Notes under the pieces: generated by a model
What the model was told of the DNA's origin: nothing
Database searches by the model: none
The model's input: only the letters and a program-made list of their open reading frames with translations
Position numbers and translations under genes: made by a program
NCBI RefSeq assembly: GCF_003441595.1
Contig: NZ_CP031848.1
Span: 3,720,001 to 3,784,000, forward strand
Length of the DNA stretch: 64,000 nt
Source: Marinobacter sp. Arc7-DN-1
Lineage (GTDB): Bacteria; Pseudomonadota; Gammaproteobacteria; Pseudomonadales; Oleiphilaceae
Direction of reading: 5' to 3'
Shown here: one piece after another, positions 9,235 through 17,916 of the stretch
How positions within the stretch are numbered: the stretch's first letter is position 1
Layout of the letters: each line of letters opens with the position of its first letter

Positions 9235-9837
9235 TCAGTTCACATAAACAGGACCTATACCCATACTCCAGATGACCACGCTGATGGCCAGCAGGGCGAC
9301 AAACATCACCAGTCCGACTGTGAGCACGGCGGATGCAAACATGAAGCCTCGCTCTTCCGGGATTTTCATCAGTATGGGGAGTCCTTTGTAGAGCAGATAG
9401 ACTGCATAGCCAGCAGCTACGAGCCCGGCCAGCATATTGACCCAGATGTTGGGATACGCAGCGATGACGCCGATCAGGAAAATCGGCGTCGCCGTGTAGG
9501 CTGCCAGAGCGACGCCCCTCGGTATCCGCTCAACCGCATCGTAGGTGGCGGCAAAAAAATCGATGAACTTGCCCAGCACAAATATGCCCGCGAGCATGGC
9601 GACATAGAACAGCACCGATAACTGTAGCGCGCTGGCGGTGGAGAGTCTGGTTATCTGGCCGTCGCCAATTTGCCAGCCAACCTGGGTGGTTCCATAAAAA
9701 CCTGCTACGGCGGGGATCAGGGCCAGTAACAAAATATGGCCGGCATAGAGTCTTGTAACAGACTCGGATTCTTTGCGTATCGCTTCCCATTCCTGGTCCG
9801 GATGGGTAAACAGGCCAAAACTGTGAGCCAGGCTCAT
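9235..9837 (-). CDS. Yip1-domain inner-membrane protein
   Basis: A 200-residue protein with about five hydrophobic segments (near 33-50, 72-92, 108-127, 132-150 and 165-190). It opens with the amphipathic stretch FTHPDQEWEAIRKE typical of bacterial YIP1-family proteins. The eukaryotic family acts in membrane traffic; the bacterial role is unknown. AAGGAA lies upstream of the ATG. The gene appears monocistronic: its own terminator follows, and a 199-base gap with a purine-only tract precedes it. Confidence 0.78.
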   Translation of the reverse strand: MSLAHSFGLFTHPDQEWEAIRKESESVTRLYAGHILLLALIPAVAGFYGTTQVGWQIGDGQITRLSTASALQLSVLFYVAMLAGIFVLGKFIDFFAATYDAVERIPRGVALAAYTATPIFLIGVIAAYPNIWVNMLAGLVAAGYAVYLLYKGLPILMKIPEERGFMFASAVLTVGLVMFVALLAISVVIWSMGIGPVYVN

Positions 9838-9972
9838 GGACGAATTCCTTGTGGTTGTTTTATTGTCGCACGCACCTTCAGTCTTGGTGCGGGATTGATA
9901 ATGGTCAAGCTGGCGATTAAATTTTGATCTTTCAAGAAGGATCGCGGCTATAACTGAAGAGTCTATAGCGGC

Positions 9973-10026
9973 GGGGAAAGGGGAGAGGGGAAAAAAGGGG
10001 GAAAGGAGAGAGGGGAAAGGAGAAAG
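9973..10026 (+). repeat. 54-base homopurine tract
   Basis: Fifty-four consecutive bases are only G or A on the plus strand (runs such as GGGGAAAAAAGGGGGAAAGG), so the minus strand is pure C/T. The tract begins 10 bases beyond the stop of the corB-like gene, where the minus-strand transcript would be C/U only. The rest of the gap 9838-10036 shows no gene. Confidence 0.9.
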
Positions 10027-10036
10027 TTTGGTCGGT

Positions 10037-11320
10037 TCAGGTCAGCGAAAGCGAGCGCTTTTTGCGTTTTTTAGGGTGCACAATAGCCGCTTTCACGACG
10101 TTGTCCTTAATCTGCAGCACTTCCACCCGGTGCCCGTCCACTTTCAGGCAGACGTTGGTGTCCGGAATGTTTTCCAGGGTTTCGGTAATCAGGCCGTTGA
10201 GGGTTTTTGGTCCGTCCGTGGGCAGCTTCCAGCCCAGGGTCTTGTTGATGGTGCGCACTGCAGATGCGCCGTCAATGATAAACGTGCCATCGTCCTGGGG
10301 AATGATATCGGGGCTGGTTGCTGCGTAGTCCGTTGTAAAGTCGCCGACAATCTCTTCCAGTATGTCCTCTAGCGTTGCAAGGCCAAGGACGTCACCATAC
10401 TCGTCGACCACCACGCCAAACCGGCGCCGGCCTTTCTGGAAGTTGATCAGTTGGGTGTTCAGAGGTGTGCTTTCCGGAATGAAATAGGGCTCCTGGCACA
10501 ATTGCATGATCATCGCCTTGTTGATTTCTTCCTGCTGGAGCAGCTTGGAGACACTCCGGAGGTGGAGTATTCCCTGAATGTTATTGATGTCACCCTTGAA
10601 TACCGGCAGCCGGGTATGCTGACTGCTGCGTAACTGGCGCAGGATTGTGTCGGTGTCGTCCTCCAGGTCGACGCCAACCACTTCATTGCGGGGCACCATG
10701 ATGTCGTTCACTGTCACTTTTTCCAGATCAAGAATGCTGACCAGCATGTCTTTGTGCTTGGCGGGAATCAGCGCACCGGCCTCATTGACGAGGGTCCTGA
10801 GTTCCTCCCGGCTGAGATGGTCATTGGCAGCATCTGCCGCAGAAACTCCAAGCAGTTTCAATATGCCACCGGTAAACAGGTTAACGGCCCAGACAATGGG
10901 GTAGAGGATCTTTAATAGCGGCCCGAGTATGTAGCTGGCGGGAAACGCGATTTTCTCCGGAAACAGCGCGGCCAGGGTTTTGGGGGTCACTTCTGCAAAA
11001 ATCAGGATCACGATGGTGAGCAGGATCGTGGCTATCGCAATGCCGGCGTCGCCCCAGACGCGTATCGCAATAACCGTGGCAATCGAAGATGCAAAGATAT
11101 TGACGAAATTGTTGCCAATGAGGATCACGCCGATCAGCTGGTCCGTGCGTTGCAGCAAGCCCTGGGCACGTTTGGCGCCTTTATGGCCGGTCTTGGCCAT
11201 ATGTTTGAGGCGATACCGGTTGAGGGACATCATCCCCGTTTCTGAGCTGGAAAAGAATCCGGAGAGCAGGATCAGTCCGACAAGGAGAATAAACAGCGCG
11301 GTAAGCGATGTTTCGTTCAA
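10037..11320 (-). CDS. corB: CNNM/CorC-family transporter (CorB/YfjD-like)
   Basis: A 427-residue membrane protein of the HlyC/CorC (CNNM) family, implicated in Mg2+/Co2+ export. The DUF21 transmembrane domain covers about 1-190 and includes FFSSSETGMMSLNRYR and the FAEVTPKTLA segment. A CBS pair lies at about 205-335 (MVPRNEVVGVD onward), and a CorC_HlyC domain ends the protein (VVDEYGDVLGLATLEDI precedes it). The ypjD-like gene lies upstream on the same strand, the same order as E. coli yfjD/ypjD next to ffh. A basic KKRKKRS tail ends the protein. Confidence 0.88.
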   Translation of the reverse strand: MNETSLTALFILLVGLILLSGFFSSSETGMMSLNRYRLKHMAKTGHKGAKRAQGLLQRTDQLIGVILIGNNFVNIFASSIATVIAIRVWGDAGIAIATILLTIVILIFAEVTPKTLAALFPEKIAFPASYILGPLLKILYPIVWAVNLFTGGILKLLGVSAADAANDHLSREELRTLVNEAGALIPAKHKDMLVSILDLEKVTVNDIMVPRNEVVGVDLEDDTDTILRQLRSSQHTRLPVFKGDINNIQGILHLRSVSKLLQQEEINKAMIMQLCQEPYFIPESTPLNTQLINFQKGRRRFGVVVDEYGDVLGLATLEDILEEIVGDFTTDYAATSPDIIPQDDGTFIIDGASAVRTINKTLGWKLPTDGPKTLNGLITETLENIPDTNVCLKVDGHRVEVLQIKDNVVKAAIVHPKKRKKRSLSLT

Positions 11321-11405
11321 AAGAGGTGTCCTTATATTACCGACAAGTAGCGAAAATAGGGTGTGGGGGAGCTCTGTGTCAAGAGATTGCCGGGCGCATC
11401 AGGCC

Positions 11406-12230
11406 TCAACCGCCTCTCTGGAAAATGAGTTCCAGCACAAACTTGCTGCCATAGAATGCCAGCATCAGCAGCGCGGAGCCCGCCAGTGTCCACCGGCTTG
11501 CCGTGATGCCGCGCCAGCCTTTGGTGTAGCGCCCGATCAGAAGCGCCACGAAGACCAGCAGGGAAAGTATCGAGAACAGGGTTTTGTGGGCGAGATTCTG
11601 GGCGAAGAGGTCCTCTATGAAGAGCGCGCCGGTCACAATCGCCAGAATAAGCATTACCACGCCGGCCCAGACCATCTCGAACAGCAGCGACTCCATGGTT
11701 TGCAGCGGTGGCAGGTTGCGTACCAGCAGGCTGTTATAGTTGTGCTTCAGTTGGCGATTCTGGAAATAGAGGAGCACAGCCTGGATAGCCGCCAGTGTAA
11801 AGAGGCTGTAGGCTGTCACTGACAATGCGATATGGGACAGCATGCCATAGCTCTGGTCTGACACCAGTATGGACGGTCCATGGGTGATCAGCGCCAGGAT
11901 AATCGTGAGTCCGGCCAGCGGGTACACGCCCAGAAACAGGCTTTGAACCGGCTTTTTCAGGTTCAGCCCAAGCAAAAGGAAGACGATAAGCCAGGAAATC
12001 AGCACCGAGCTTTTGAAAAAGCTGAAGTCGAAGCCGTCGTCATGGTGAACGGTCTGGGCTATCAGAAGGCCGTGACTGGTCAGGGCGAGTACGCCAATCA
12101 GAGTGGTAATGGCGAGGTTGCTTTGAACCCGGCCCCTGAAATGCAGGGCTTGCAGCGCAGTACCTACGCTGTACAGAAAAAGAGAGGTGACCGCGAGAAT
12201 CAGCGTTCCCATGACTTCCTTATTAACCAC
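11406..12230 (-). CDS. ypjD: Cytochrome c assembly-like inner-membrane protein (YpjD)
   Basis: A 274-residue polytopic protein with about eight hydrophobic segments and the CcmC/CcsA-type region around SHIALSVTAYSLFTLAA. In E. coli the homologue YpjD (CorE) is linked to the CorB cation-export system rather than to cytochrome maturation. The neighbouring corB-like gene, 85 bases downstream, supports that role here. The start is ATG at 12230 or the in-frame ATG at 12212. The gene is divergent from ffh. Confidence 0.85.
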   Translation of the reverse strand: MVNKEVMGTLILAVTSLFLYSVGTALQALHFRGRVQSNLAITTLIGVLALTSHGLLIAQTVHHDDGFDFSFFKSSVLISWLIVFLLLGLNLKKPVQSLFLGVYPLAGLTIILALITHGPSILVSDQSYGMLSHIALSVTAYSLFTLAAIQAVLLYFQNRQLKHNYNSLLVRNLPPLQTMESLLFEMVWAGVVMLILAIVTGALFIEDLFAQNLAHKTLFSILSLLVFVALLIGRYTKGWRGITASRWTLAGSALLMLAFYGSKFVLELIFQRGG

Positions 12231-12302
12231 TGTTCTGACTGGGGATCGGCATTGGTTTCAGCCGATTTGACCGGGCTGGTCGTTTCAGGGCGATAGTCTG
12301 GT

Positions 12303-12308
12303 TATAAT
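12303..12308 (+). promoter_or_regulatory. Candidate -10 element for ffh
   Basis: A perfect TATAAT lies 85 bases upstream of the ffh ATG in the ypjD-ffh divergent gap. The TTGACC at 12267 is 30 bases away and too far to pair. At 17-base spacing the -35 position reads TCGTTT, which is weak. Confidence 0.5.
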
Positions 12309-12393
12309 GTCGCGATTATGCAACTGGAATCAAGGAGCCGACGCTGGCTCTGTGGTTCATGCACTCAATTTATCCGGGGTACGGAAGAGCAAC

Positions 12394-13782
12394 ATGTTTG
12401 AGAACCTCCAAGACCGACTTTCCGGCAGTCTGCGCAAGATTTCCGGCCAGGCGCGCCTCACCGATGACAATATTAAGGACACCCTCAGAGAGGTGCGGAT
12501 GGCACTGCTGGAGGCCGACGTTGCCCTTCCGGTAGTGAAGGATTTTGTCGAAGGTGTCCGCGCGCGTGCTATCGGACAGGAGGTGCAGCGCAGCCTTACG
12601 CCGGGCCAGGTATTTGTAAAGGTCGTTCAGCAGGAGCTTGAACGGGTGATGGGTGAGGGTAACGAATCCCTCAACCTGAATGTTCAGCCGCCGGCCGTGA
12701 TTATGATGGCCGGCCTGCAGGGTGCTGGTAAGACGACCACTGTTGCCAAGCTTTCCCGCTTCCTCAAGGAACGCCAGAAGAAATCCGTGATGGTTGTCAG
12801 TGCCGACGTTTACCGTCCGGCAGCGATCCGGCAACTGGAAACCCTGGCGGGCGAGGTCGGCGTCGAGTTTTTTCCGAGCACCGCTGACCAGGATCCCGTG
12901 GATATTGCTGAAGGTGCGATTGCTGCCGCACGGAAGAAGCATATTGATGTGGTGATTCTTGATACCGCCGGTCGCCTCCATGTCGATGAGCAGATGATGG
13001 GTGAGATCGGCAGGCTGCACAAAGCCGTCAATCCGGTAGAAACCCTGTTTGTGGTTGACGCCATGACCGGTCAGGATGCGGCCAACACCGCCAAGGCATT
13101 CAACGACGCTTTGCCGCTGACAGGCGTGGTGCTGACCAAAACCGATGGCGACGCCAGGGGGGGGGCGGCTCTGTCCGTCCGTCACATCACGGGCAAACCG
13201 ATCAAATTCCTGGGTGTGGGCGAGAAGTCCGATGCGCTGGAGCCGTTTTACCCGGACCGGGTGGCCTCCCGGATTCTGGGTATGGGCGATGTGCTCTCCC
13301 TTATAGAGGAAGCGGAGCGCAAGCTGGACCAGAAAAAGGCCCAGAAGCTCACCAGGAAGATCAAGAAGGGCAAGAGCTTTGATCTTGAAGACTTCCGCGA
13401 CCAGTTGCAGCAAATGAAGAATATGGGTGGCATTGGTGGTTTGCTCGACAAGCTTCCGGGTATGGGACAGATGGCCCAGATGGCCCAGCAGCAGGTAAAC
13501 GACAAGTCCATGGGGCAGATGGAAGCGATTATTTGCTCGATGACTCCGAAGGAGCGCCGCTACCCGGATGTCATCAATAACTCCCGCAAGCGCCGGATTG
13601 CCACCGGGTCTGGTACACAGATCCAGGATGTGAATCGTCTGCTGAAGCAGCACAAGCAAATGCAGAAAATGATGAAAAAGTTTGGCAAAAAGGGTGGTAT
13701 GGCGAATATGATGCGCGGCCTGGGTGGCATGATGCCGCCGGGCGGCGGAGGTGGTGGCGCGCCTCCATTTGGCCGTATGTAA
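12394..13782 (+). CDS. ffh: Signal recognition particle protein Ffh
   Basis: GTPase that binds 4.5S RNA and signal sequences of nascent inner-membrane proteins and delivers ribosomes to FtsY. It has 462 residues. The N domain is at about 1-90, the G domain has P-loop GLQGAGKTT (107-115), DTAGRLHVD (190-198) and TKTDGDARGG (248-257), and the methionine-rich M domain follows from about 300. The tail is Gly/Met/Pro rich. The ATG at 12394 has GGAAG upstream. An in-frame extension to 12307 would start inside the promoter and is rejected. A run of nine G residues (13157-13165) encodes the conserved ARGGA. Confidence 0.97.
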   Translation: MFENLQDRLSGSLRKISGQARLTDDNIKDTLREVRMALLEADVALPVVKDFVEGVRARAIGQEVQRSLTPGQVFVKVVQQELERVMGEGNESLNLNVQPPAVIMMAGLQGAGKTTTVAKLSRFLKERQKKSVMVVSADVYRPAAIRQLETLAGEVGVEFFPSTADQDPVDIAEGAIAAARKKHIDVVILDTAGRLHVDEQMMGEIGRLHKAVNPVETLFVVDAMTGQDAANTAKAFNDALPLTGVVLTKTDGDARGGAALSVRHITGKPIKFLGVGEKSDALEPFYPDRVASRILGMGDVLSLIEEAERKLDQKKAQKLTRKIKKGKSFDLEDFRDQLQQMKNMGGIGGLLDKLPGMGQMAQMAQQQVNDKSMGQMEAIICSMTPKERRYPDVINNSRKRRIATGSGTQIQDVNRLLKQHKQMQKMMKKFGKKGGMANMMRGLGGMMPPGGGGGGAPPFGRM

Positions 13783-13794
13783 AAAGCCTTACAT

Positions 13795-13830
13795 GGAAAA
13801 CCGGGAAACAACCGGTTTGCCTGTTTTCTT
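13795..13830 (+). terminator. Probable terminator after ffh
   Basis: A 10-bp stem with one mismatch (GGAAAACCGG / CCGGTTTGCC), a 7-base loop and a T-rich tail (TGTTTTCTTT) lie 12 bases past the ffh stop. The T run is interrupted, so some read-through into rpsP is likely. Confidence 0.55.
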
Positions 13831-13945
13831 TGGCGTGTATTTAGCATAGAATAGCGCCCCTTTCGAGTATGGGTCTTCGCGCCAGCTGTTGTTCAGTCGG
13901 CGTGAATCGTACAAAGTTCGTACAACAGAACAGGATATTGGTTAA

Positions 13946-14188
13946 ATGGTAACAATCCGTTTGGCTCGTGGCGGCTCCAAGAAGCGCCCGTTCTACCATC
14001 TGACAGTCACCGACAGCCGCAAATCACGCGACGGTCGTTTTATTGAACGTGTTGGCTTCTTCAACCCGGTTGCCCGTGGCCAGGAAGAGCGTCTGCGCGT
14101 AGATCGTGACCGTGTCAACTTCTGGCTTGGCCAGGGTGCGCAGGCCAGTGATCGCGTTGCCCAGCTGCTGAAGGCGGCCGCTGAGTAA
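13946..14188 (+). CDS. rpsP: 30S ribosomal protein bS16
   Basis: An 80-residue S16 with the family N-terminus [17 protein letters not shown] and the central VGFFNP motif. It binds 16S rRNA during 30S assembly. It is the first gene of the conserved rpsP-rimM-trmD-rplS operon. The 163-base gap from ffh holds a partial terminator and a TAGAAT hexamer at 13847-13852 that could be its -10, but no convincing -35. Confidence 0.98.
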   Translation: MVTIRLARGGSKKRPFYHLTVTDSRKSRDGRFIERVGFFNPVARGQEERLRVDRDRVNFWLGQGAQASDRVAQLLKAAAE

Positions 14189-14215
14189 CCCAGTATTGAC
14201 ACCGGGGTTGGTGGC

Positions 14216-14743
14216 ATGACACAGAATGTGCAGGAGACTGTGATCGGCCGGATTACGTCGGTGTTTGGGGTCAAGGGGTGGCTGAAAGTCTTCTCCTACA
14301 CTGACCCCAAAGAAGGAATACTGAACTATCCGGACTGGACTCTGGATCTGGACGGTAAACGTATTCCGGCCAGGCTTGAAGAAGGTCGCCGCCAAGGGCA
14401 GGCCATTGTTGTCAGGCTGAAAGGAATTGATGATCGTGAGTTGGCGCGCACTTACTGTGGCGCTGAGGTCAGGGTTTCCAGGGCAGAGTTGCCGGAGCTC
14501 CCCGACGGGGAGTACTACTGGTTTCAGCTGGAAGGTCTTGAGGTCTTCACGGTTGAGGATGAGTGCCTTGGTAAAGTGCACCATCTGATAGAAACCGGGT
14601 CTAACGATGTTCTGGTGGTGCAGGCAACTGCGGGCTCCATCGATCAGCGTGAGCGCCTGATTCCTTACCTTCCGGACCAGGTGGTCCGGAAGGTTGATCT
14701 GGCTTCGCAGCGTATGGTTGTCGACTGGGACCCGGAGTTCTGA
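14216..14743 (+). CDS. rimM: Ribosome maturation factor RimM
   Basis: A 175-residue 16S rRNA processing factor that binds ribosomal protein uS19 in the 30S head. The N-terminal RimM barrel has VIGRITSVFGVKGWLKVF. The C-terminal PRC-like barrel has EYYWFQLEGLEV and ends in LIPYLPDQVV...DWDPEF. It lies between rpsP (27-base gap) and trmD (3-base gap). Confidence 0.97.
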   Translation: MTQNVQETVIGRITSVFGVKGWLKVFSYTDPKEGILNYPDWTLDLDGKRIPARLEEGRRQGQAIVVRLKGIDDRELARTYCGAEVRVSRAELPELPDGEYYWFQLEGLEVFTVEDECLGKVHHLIETGSNDVLVVQATAGSIDQRERLIPYLPDQVVRKVDLASQRMVVDWDPEF

Positions 14744-14746
14744 CGG

Positions 14747-15493
14747 GTGTGGATTGGCGCAGTCAGTCTGTTCCCGGATATGTTCGGTGCGGTAACGGAT
14801 TACGGGATCACGGGTAGGGCAGTCCGGGACGGTCTTCTGACTTTCCGGAGCTGGAATCCCCGTGACTATACCCATGACCGGCACCGCACAGTGGATGACC
14901 GGCCCTATGGTGGTGGTCCGGGTATGCTGATGAAAATTCAGCCCCTCAGGGATGCCATTCACGCGGCCCGGGAAGCGGCGCCTGGCAAGGCTTGCGTGGT
15001 TTATCTGTCGCCCCAGGGCGAGACGTTGAATCAGTCCGTTGTCGAGTCGCTTGCAGCAGAAAAGCCGCTGATTCTCGTGGCAGGCCGGTACGAGGGTGTT
15101 GATGAGCGCCTGATAGCGACGGAGGTCGATCGGGAAGTGTCACTGGGTGATTTTGTTCTTTCCGGTGGCGAGCTGGCAGCAATGGCTGTTATTGATGCGG
15201 TTACACGCCTCATCCCCGGAGCGCTGGGTCATGCGCAGTCGGCAGAGCAGGATTCTTTCGCCGACGGTTTGCTGGATTGTCCGCACTACACCCGGCCCGA
15301 GGTTTACGAAGGTCAGGCGGTGCCGGATGTTTTATTGGGCGGTCACCATGATCAGATCCGGCGTTGGCGACTCAAGCAGTCGCTGAGGCGAACCCGGCAG
15401 CGACGCCCCGACCTGCTTGAAAAGCGGGTGTTTACGGACGAAGAGCGTCAGTTGCTGGAAGAGATTTTGAACGAACCGGGTGCCTCTGAATGA
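14747..15493 (+). CDS. trmD: tRNA (guanine-37-N1)-methyltransferase
   Basis: Methylates G37 of tRNAs reading CNN codons, preventing +1 frameshifting. It has 248 residues and is a SPOUT fold dimer. It begins [13 protein letters not shown] from a GTG codon three bases after the rimM stop, with no in-frame ATG that would keep this N-terminus. Family segments [23 protein letters not shown] and the S-adenosylmethionine loop GDFVLSGGE are intact. Third gene of the rpsP operon. Confidence 0.97.
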   Translation: MWIGAVSLFPDMFGAVTDYGITGRAVRDGLLTFRSWNPRDYTHDRHRTVDDRPYGGGPGMLMKIQPLRDAIHAAREAAPGKACVVYLSPQGETLNQSVVESLAAEKPLILVAGRYEGVDERLIATEVDREVSLGDFVLSGGELAAMAVIDAVTRLIPGALGHAQSAEQDSFADGLLDCPHYTRPEVYEGQAVPDVLLGGHHDQIRRWRLKQSLRRTRQRRPDLLEKRVFTDEERQLLEEILNEPGASE

Positions 15494-15530
15494 TCAGGGC
15501 ATTAACAGATTGGGTATCAGGAGCATTACG

Positions 15531-15887
15531 ATGAGCGGCAAGAACAACATCATCAGTCAACTTGAAGCAGAACAGATGACCAAGGAAATCCCCGCGTTTG
15601 CGCCGGGCGACACCGTGGTCGTTCAGGTTCGCGTAACCGAGGGTAACCGTGAGCGTCTGCAGGCGTTCGAGGGTGTTGTCATCGGTAAGCGTAACCGTGG
15701 CATGAACTCTTCGTTCACCGTGCGTAAGATTTCTTACGGCGTTGGTGTTGAGCGTACCTTCCAGACCTTCTCTAAGCTGATTGACAGCCTTAGCGTGAAG
15801 CGTCGCGGTGACGTACGCCAGGCCAAGCTTTATTACCTGCGGGACCTGTCTGGCAAGGCAGCTCGTATCAAGGAAAAGCTGGGCTGA
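15531..15887 (+). CDS. rplS: 50S ribosomal protein bL19
   Basis: A 118-residue L19 with [20 protein letters not shown] and the C-terminal [14 protein letters not shown] block. It sits at the 30S-50S interface. The ATG at 15531 has TCAGGAG upstream and gives the standard N-terminus. An upstream in-frame start at 15480 overlaps trmD and is rejected. It closes the operon just before a strong terminator. Confidence 0.98.
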   Translation: MSGKNNIISQLEAEQMTKEIPAFAPGDTVVVQVRVTEGNRERLQAFEGVVIGKRNRGMNSSFTVRKISYGVGVERTFQTFSKLIDSLSVKRRGDVRQAKLYYLRDLSGKAARIKEKLG

Positions 15888-15905
15888 TCAGCGTATTGCT
15901 GAGCG

Positions 15906-15950
15906 CCAGACACAAAAAAGGCAGCCCATGGCTGCCTTTTTTGTGTCTGG
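15906..15950 (+). terminator. Strong bidirectional-type terminator after rplS
   Basis: A perfect 21-bp inverted repeat with a CAT loop: left arm 15906-15926, right arm 15930-15950. The arms carry A6 and T6 runs flanking the GC-rich stem GGCAGCC / GGCTGCC, so the structure works as an intrinsic terminator in both directions. Confidence 0.93.
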
Positions 15951-15992
15951 TGGCCCGGTAGGCTTGCTGTGGGTTAGTCACAGTTTGAGGGC

Positions 15993-16901
15993 TTGGGCGT
16001 GAGATCAGAAGACGAATCAGTGATCGGTCGGTTTGTCGATGCGATCTGGCTTGAGGATGGGCTTGGTGAGAAGACAAGGCAGGCATACCGAAGTGACCTG
16101 TCACGGTTGTCCGAATGGCTGGAGCGCCGGCCGGGTCGTCCGATACTGACGGAGGTGCGCAGAGCCGACCTTCTGGCCTGGATGTCCCGTGGGCTTGCAG
16201 AAGGGATAAAGAGCTCCACGGCTGCAAGGCGCCTTTCGGGGCTCCGGCGGTTTTACCGGTTTTTGTTGCGGGAAAGTCTGATCGCCGAGGACCCGACCCT
16301 GCGTATAGACAGTCCGAGTCTGCCGCGACGCCTTCCGGATTCCCTGACAGAAGAGGAAGTGGATGCGCTGCTTTCAGAGCCGGACCCCGGTGTTGCCATC
16401 GAACTCCGGGACAAGGCCATGCTGGAGATCCTCTACGGGTGCGGTCTGCGGGTATCGGAGCTGACGGAGCTGAGGGTTGATCAGGTGAATCTGCGCCAGG
16501 GCGTGGTCCGGATTACCGGCAAGGGTGACAAGGAGCGCCTCGTCCCCCTGGGCGAAGAGGCAGTGGACTGGTTGCTCCGGTATATGAAACAAGCGCGTCC
16601 GGAGCTCTTGAGGGGACGGTCCTGTGATGCGCTATTCCCCGGTAACCGGGCAGCCGCCATGACGCGTCAGACTTTCTGGCACCGTATCAAGCACTACGCC
16701 GTGCGAGTGGGTATCCGGAAACACCTGTCCCCCCATACGCTCAGGCATGCGTTTGCCACGCATCTCCTCAATCATGGCGCGGACTTGCGTGTTGTCCAGA
16801 TGCTTCTCGGTCACTCGGATCTGTCCACGACCCAGATCTACACCCATGTGGCCCGGCAGCGTCTTCATTCGCTGCACCAGGCCCATCACCCCCGTGGCTG
16901 A
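15993..16901 (+). CDS. xerD: Tyrosine recombinase XerD
   Basis: Resolves chromosome dimers at dif with XerC. It has 302 residues. The N-terminal SAM-like DNA-binding domain is at about 12-95 and the catalytic domain follows. Catalytic residues are Arg153 (GCGLRVSEL), Lys177 (GKGDKER), His248 and Arg251 (HTLRHAFATH), His274 (LLGHSDLS) and Tyr283 (IYTHV), so the active site is complete. The start is TTG at 15993 or GTG at 15999; there is no suitable ATG. Position just upstream of dsbC identifies XerD rather than XerC. Confidence 0.93.
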   Translation: MGVRSEDESVIGRFVDAIWLEDGLGEKTRQAYRSDLSRLSEWLERRPGRPILTEVRRADLLAWMSRGLAEGIKSSTAARRLSGLRRFYRFLLRESLIAEDPTLRIDSPSLPRRLPDSLTEEEVDALLSEPDPGVAIELRDKAMLEILYGCGLRVSELTELRVDQVNLRQGVVRITGKGDKERLVPLGEEAVDWLLRYMKQARPELLRGRSCDALFPGNRAAAMTRQTFWHRIKHYAVRVGIRKHLSPHTLRHAFATHLLNHGADLRVVQMLLGHSDLSTTQIYTHVARQRLHSLHQAHHPRG

Positions 16902-16937
16902 GTGGCTCGGTGGCCGGGGAGTGACAGGGCTCGAGGT

Positions 16938-16964
16938 GAACTTTCCCCGCACGGGGATGTCGCA
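16938..16964 (+). promoter_or_regulatory. Candidate sigma-E (AlgU) promoter for dsbC
   Basis: GAACTT (16938-16943), a 16-base spacer, then TCGCA (16960-16964) in the xerD-dsbC gap. The -35 is the AlgU/RpoE consensus and the -10 keeps the TC..A pattern. The spacer contains a CCCCG-CA-CGGGG hairpin. In E. coli the xerD-dsbC-recJ region is reported in the sigma-E regulon. Confidence 0.5.
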
Positions 16965-17039
16965 TTGAATTGATCCCCGGCCTGTGCCAATACTGCCCGG
17001 GTTGTTTAACCGATGACTGAAAAAGGGTTGTTTGCCAGA

Positions 17040-17771
17040 ATGAATATTAAAAGTCTTATCGTGGTGCTCGGTGTCGTTGCCGGCTTGTCGGGAGTGGCCA
17101 GCGTCAGTGCCGGCGAAGTTGAGGACCGGATTGCCGGGCGCCTGACCAAGGCGGTGCCGGGGCTGAAGGTAATGTCGGTGCGAAAATCCGAGGCGGAAGG
17201 CCTCTATGAGGTTCAGAGCAACAACGGCGATACCATCTATACCACCGAAGATGGCCAGTACCTGATGACCGGTGACCTTCTTAAGATTACCGACCAGGGC
17301 ATTGCAAATGTCACCGAAGTTGCCCGCGCCGAGGCCCGCAAGGCAGCGATGGCCGGGTTTGGCGATGATGGTGCAATCCGTTTTCCGGCAAAAAATGAAA
17401 AAGCCGTGGTGAGCGTCTTTACCGATATCGATTGCCCCTATTGCCGGAAGCTTCACGATGAGGTGCCACAGCTCAATGAGTATGGCATTACGGTGAATTA
17501 CTACGCGTTTCCCCGCTCAGGCCCGAACACAGCTTCTTTCAGGAAATACGAGTCGGTCTGGTGTGCCGAGGATCAGCAGGCGGCTATGACATCAGCCAAG
17601 GCAGGCAAGCACATTGATGAGGCCAGCTGTGAAAACCCGGTTCAGGAGCAGTACCGGCTTGGTGGTCAGATTGGCGTAACCGGCACGCCCGCCATTGTCC
17701 TGGAAGACGGCAATATGGTCCGTGGTTATGTCCCGGCGAAGCGTCTGGCAGAGGGGCTTGGACTGCTCTGA
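17040..17771 (+). CDS. dsbC: Periplasmic disulfide isomerase DsbC
   Basis: Thioredoxin-fold isomerase that reshuffles wrong disulfides in the periplasm and is kept reduced by DsbD. From the ATG at 17040 it has 243 residues, with a signal peptide (hydrophobic core about 7-24, cleavage near VSAG). The N-terminal dimerisation domain is at about 25-90, and the thioredoxin domain has the CPYC active site at 132-135 and a cis-proline in VTGTPAIV. A second Cys pair (WC...SC) lies further on. An ATG at 17013 is also in frame, but the later one gives a better signal peptide. Confidence 0.94.
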   Translation: MNIKSLIVVLGVVAGLSGVASVSAGEVEDRIAGRLTKAVPGLKVMSVRKSEAEGLYEVQSNNGDTIYTTEDGQYLMTGDLLKITDQGIANVTEVARAEARKAAMAGFGDDGAIRFPAKNEKAVVSVFTDIDCPYCRKLHDEVPQLNEYGITVNYYAFPRSGPNTASFRKYESVWCAEDQQAAMTSAKAGKHIDEASCENPVQEQYRLGGQIGVTGTPAIVLEDGNMVRGYVPAKRLAEGLGLL

Positions 17772-17868
17772 TTGCAGTTTCGGTCGTCAGGGCTTCCCGA
17801 AATTTTCAGTATTTGAGTTGGTTCCGGTTCAGGGCTTATTCAGTGAGGCCTGAATCGGTATACTATGC

Positions 17869-17874
17869 CTCCTT
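17869..17874 (+). promoter_or_regulatory. Candidate -10 element for hom
   Basis: TATACT lies 43 bases before the hom start in the 145-base dsbC-hom gap. No good -35 is seen at 17 bases. An imperfect inverted repeat (TTCAGGGCT / AGGCCTGAA) just upstream could be an operator. Confidence 0.35.
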
Positions 17875-17916
17875 ATTGCAATTCATCAGCACCCCTTCGG
17901 GATCAGAGGTGAGAGT

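Noticed and set aside
12267..12308. TTGACC (12267) paired with TATAAT (12303) as a full ffh promoter
   Set aside because: The spacing is 30 bases, outside the working range; only the -10 was kept.
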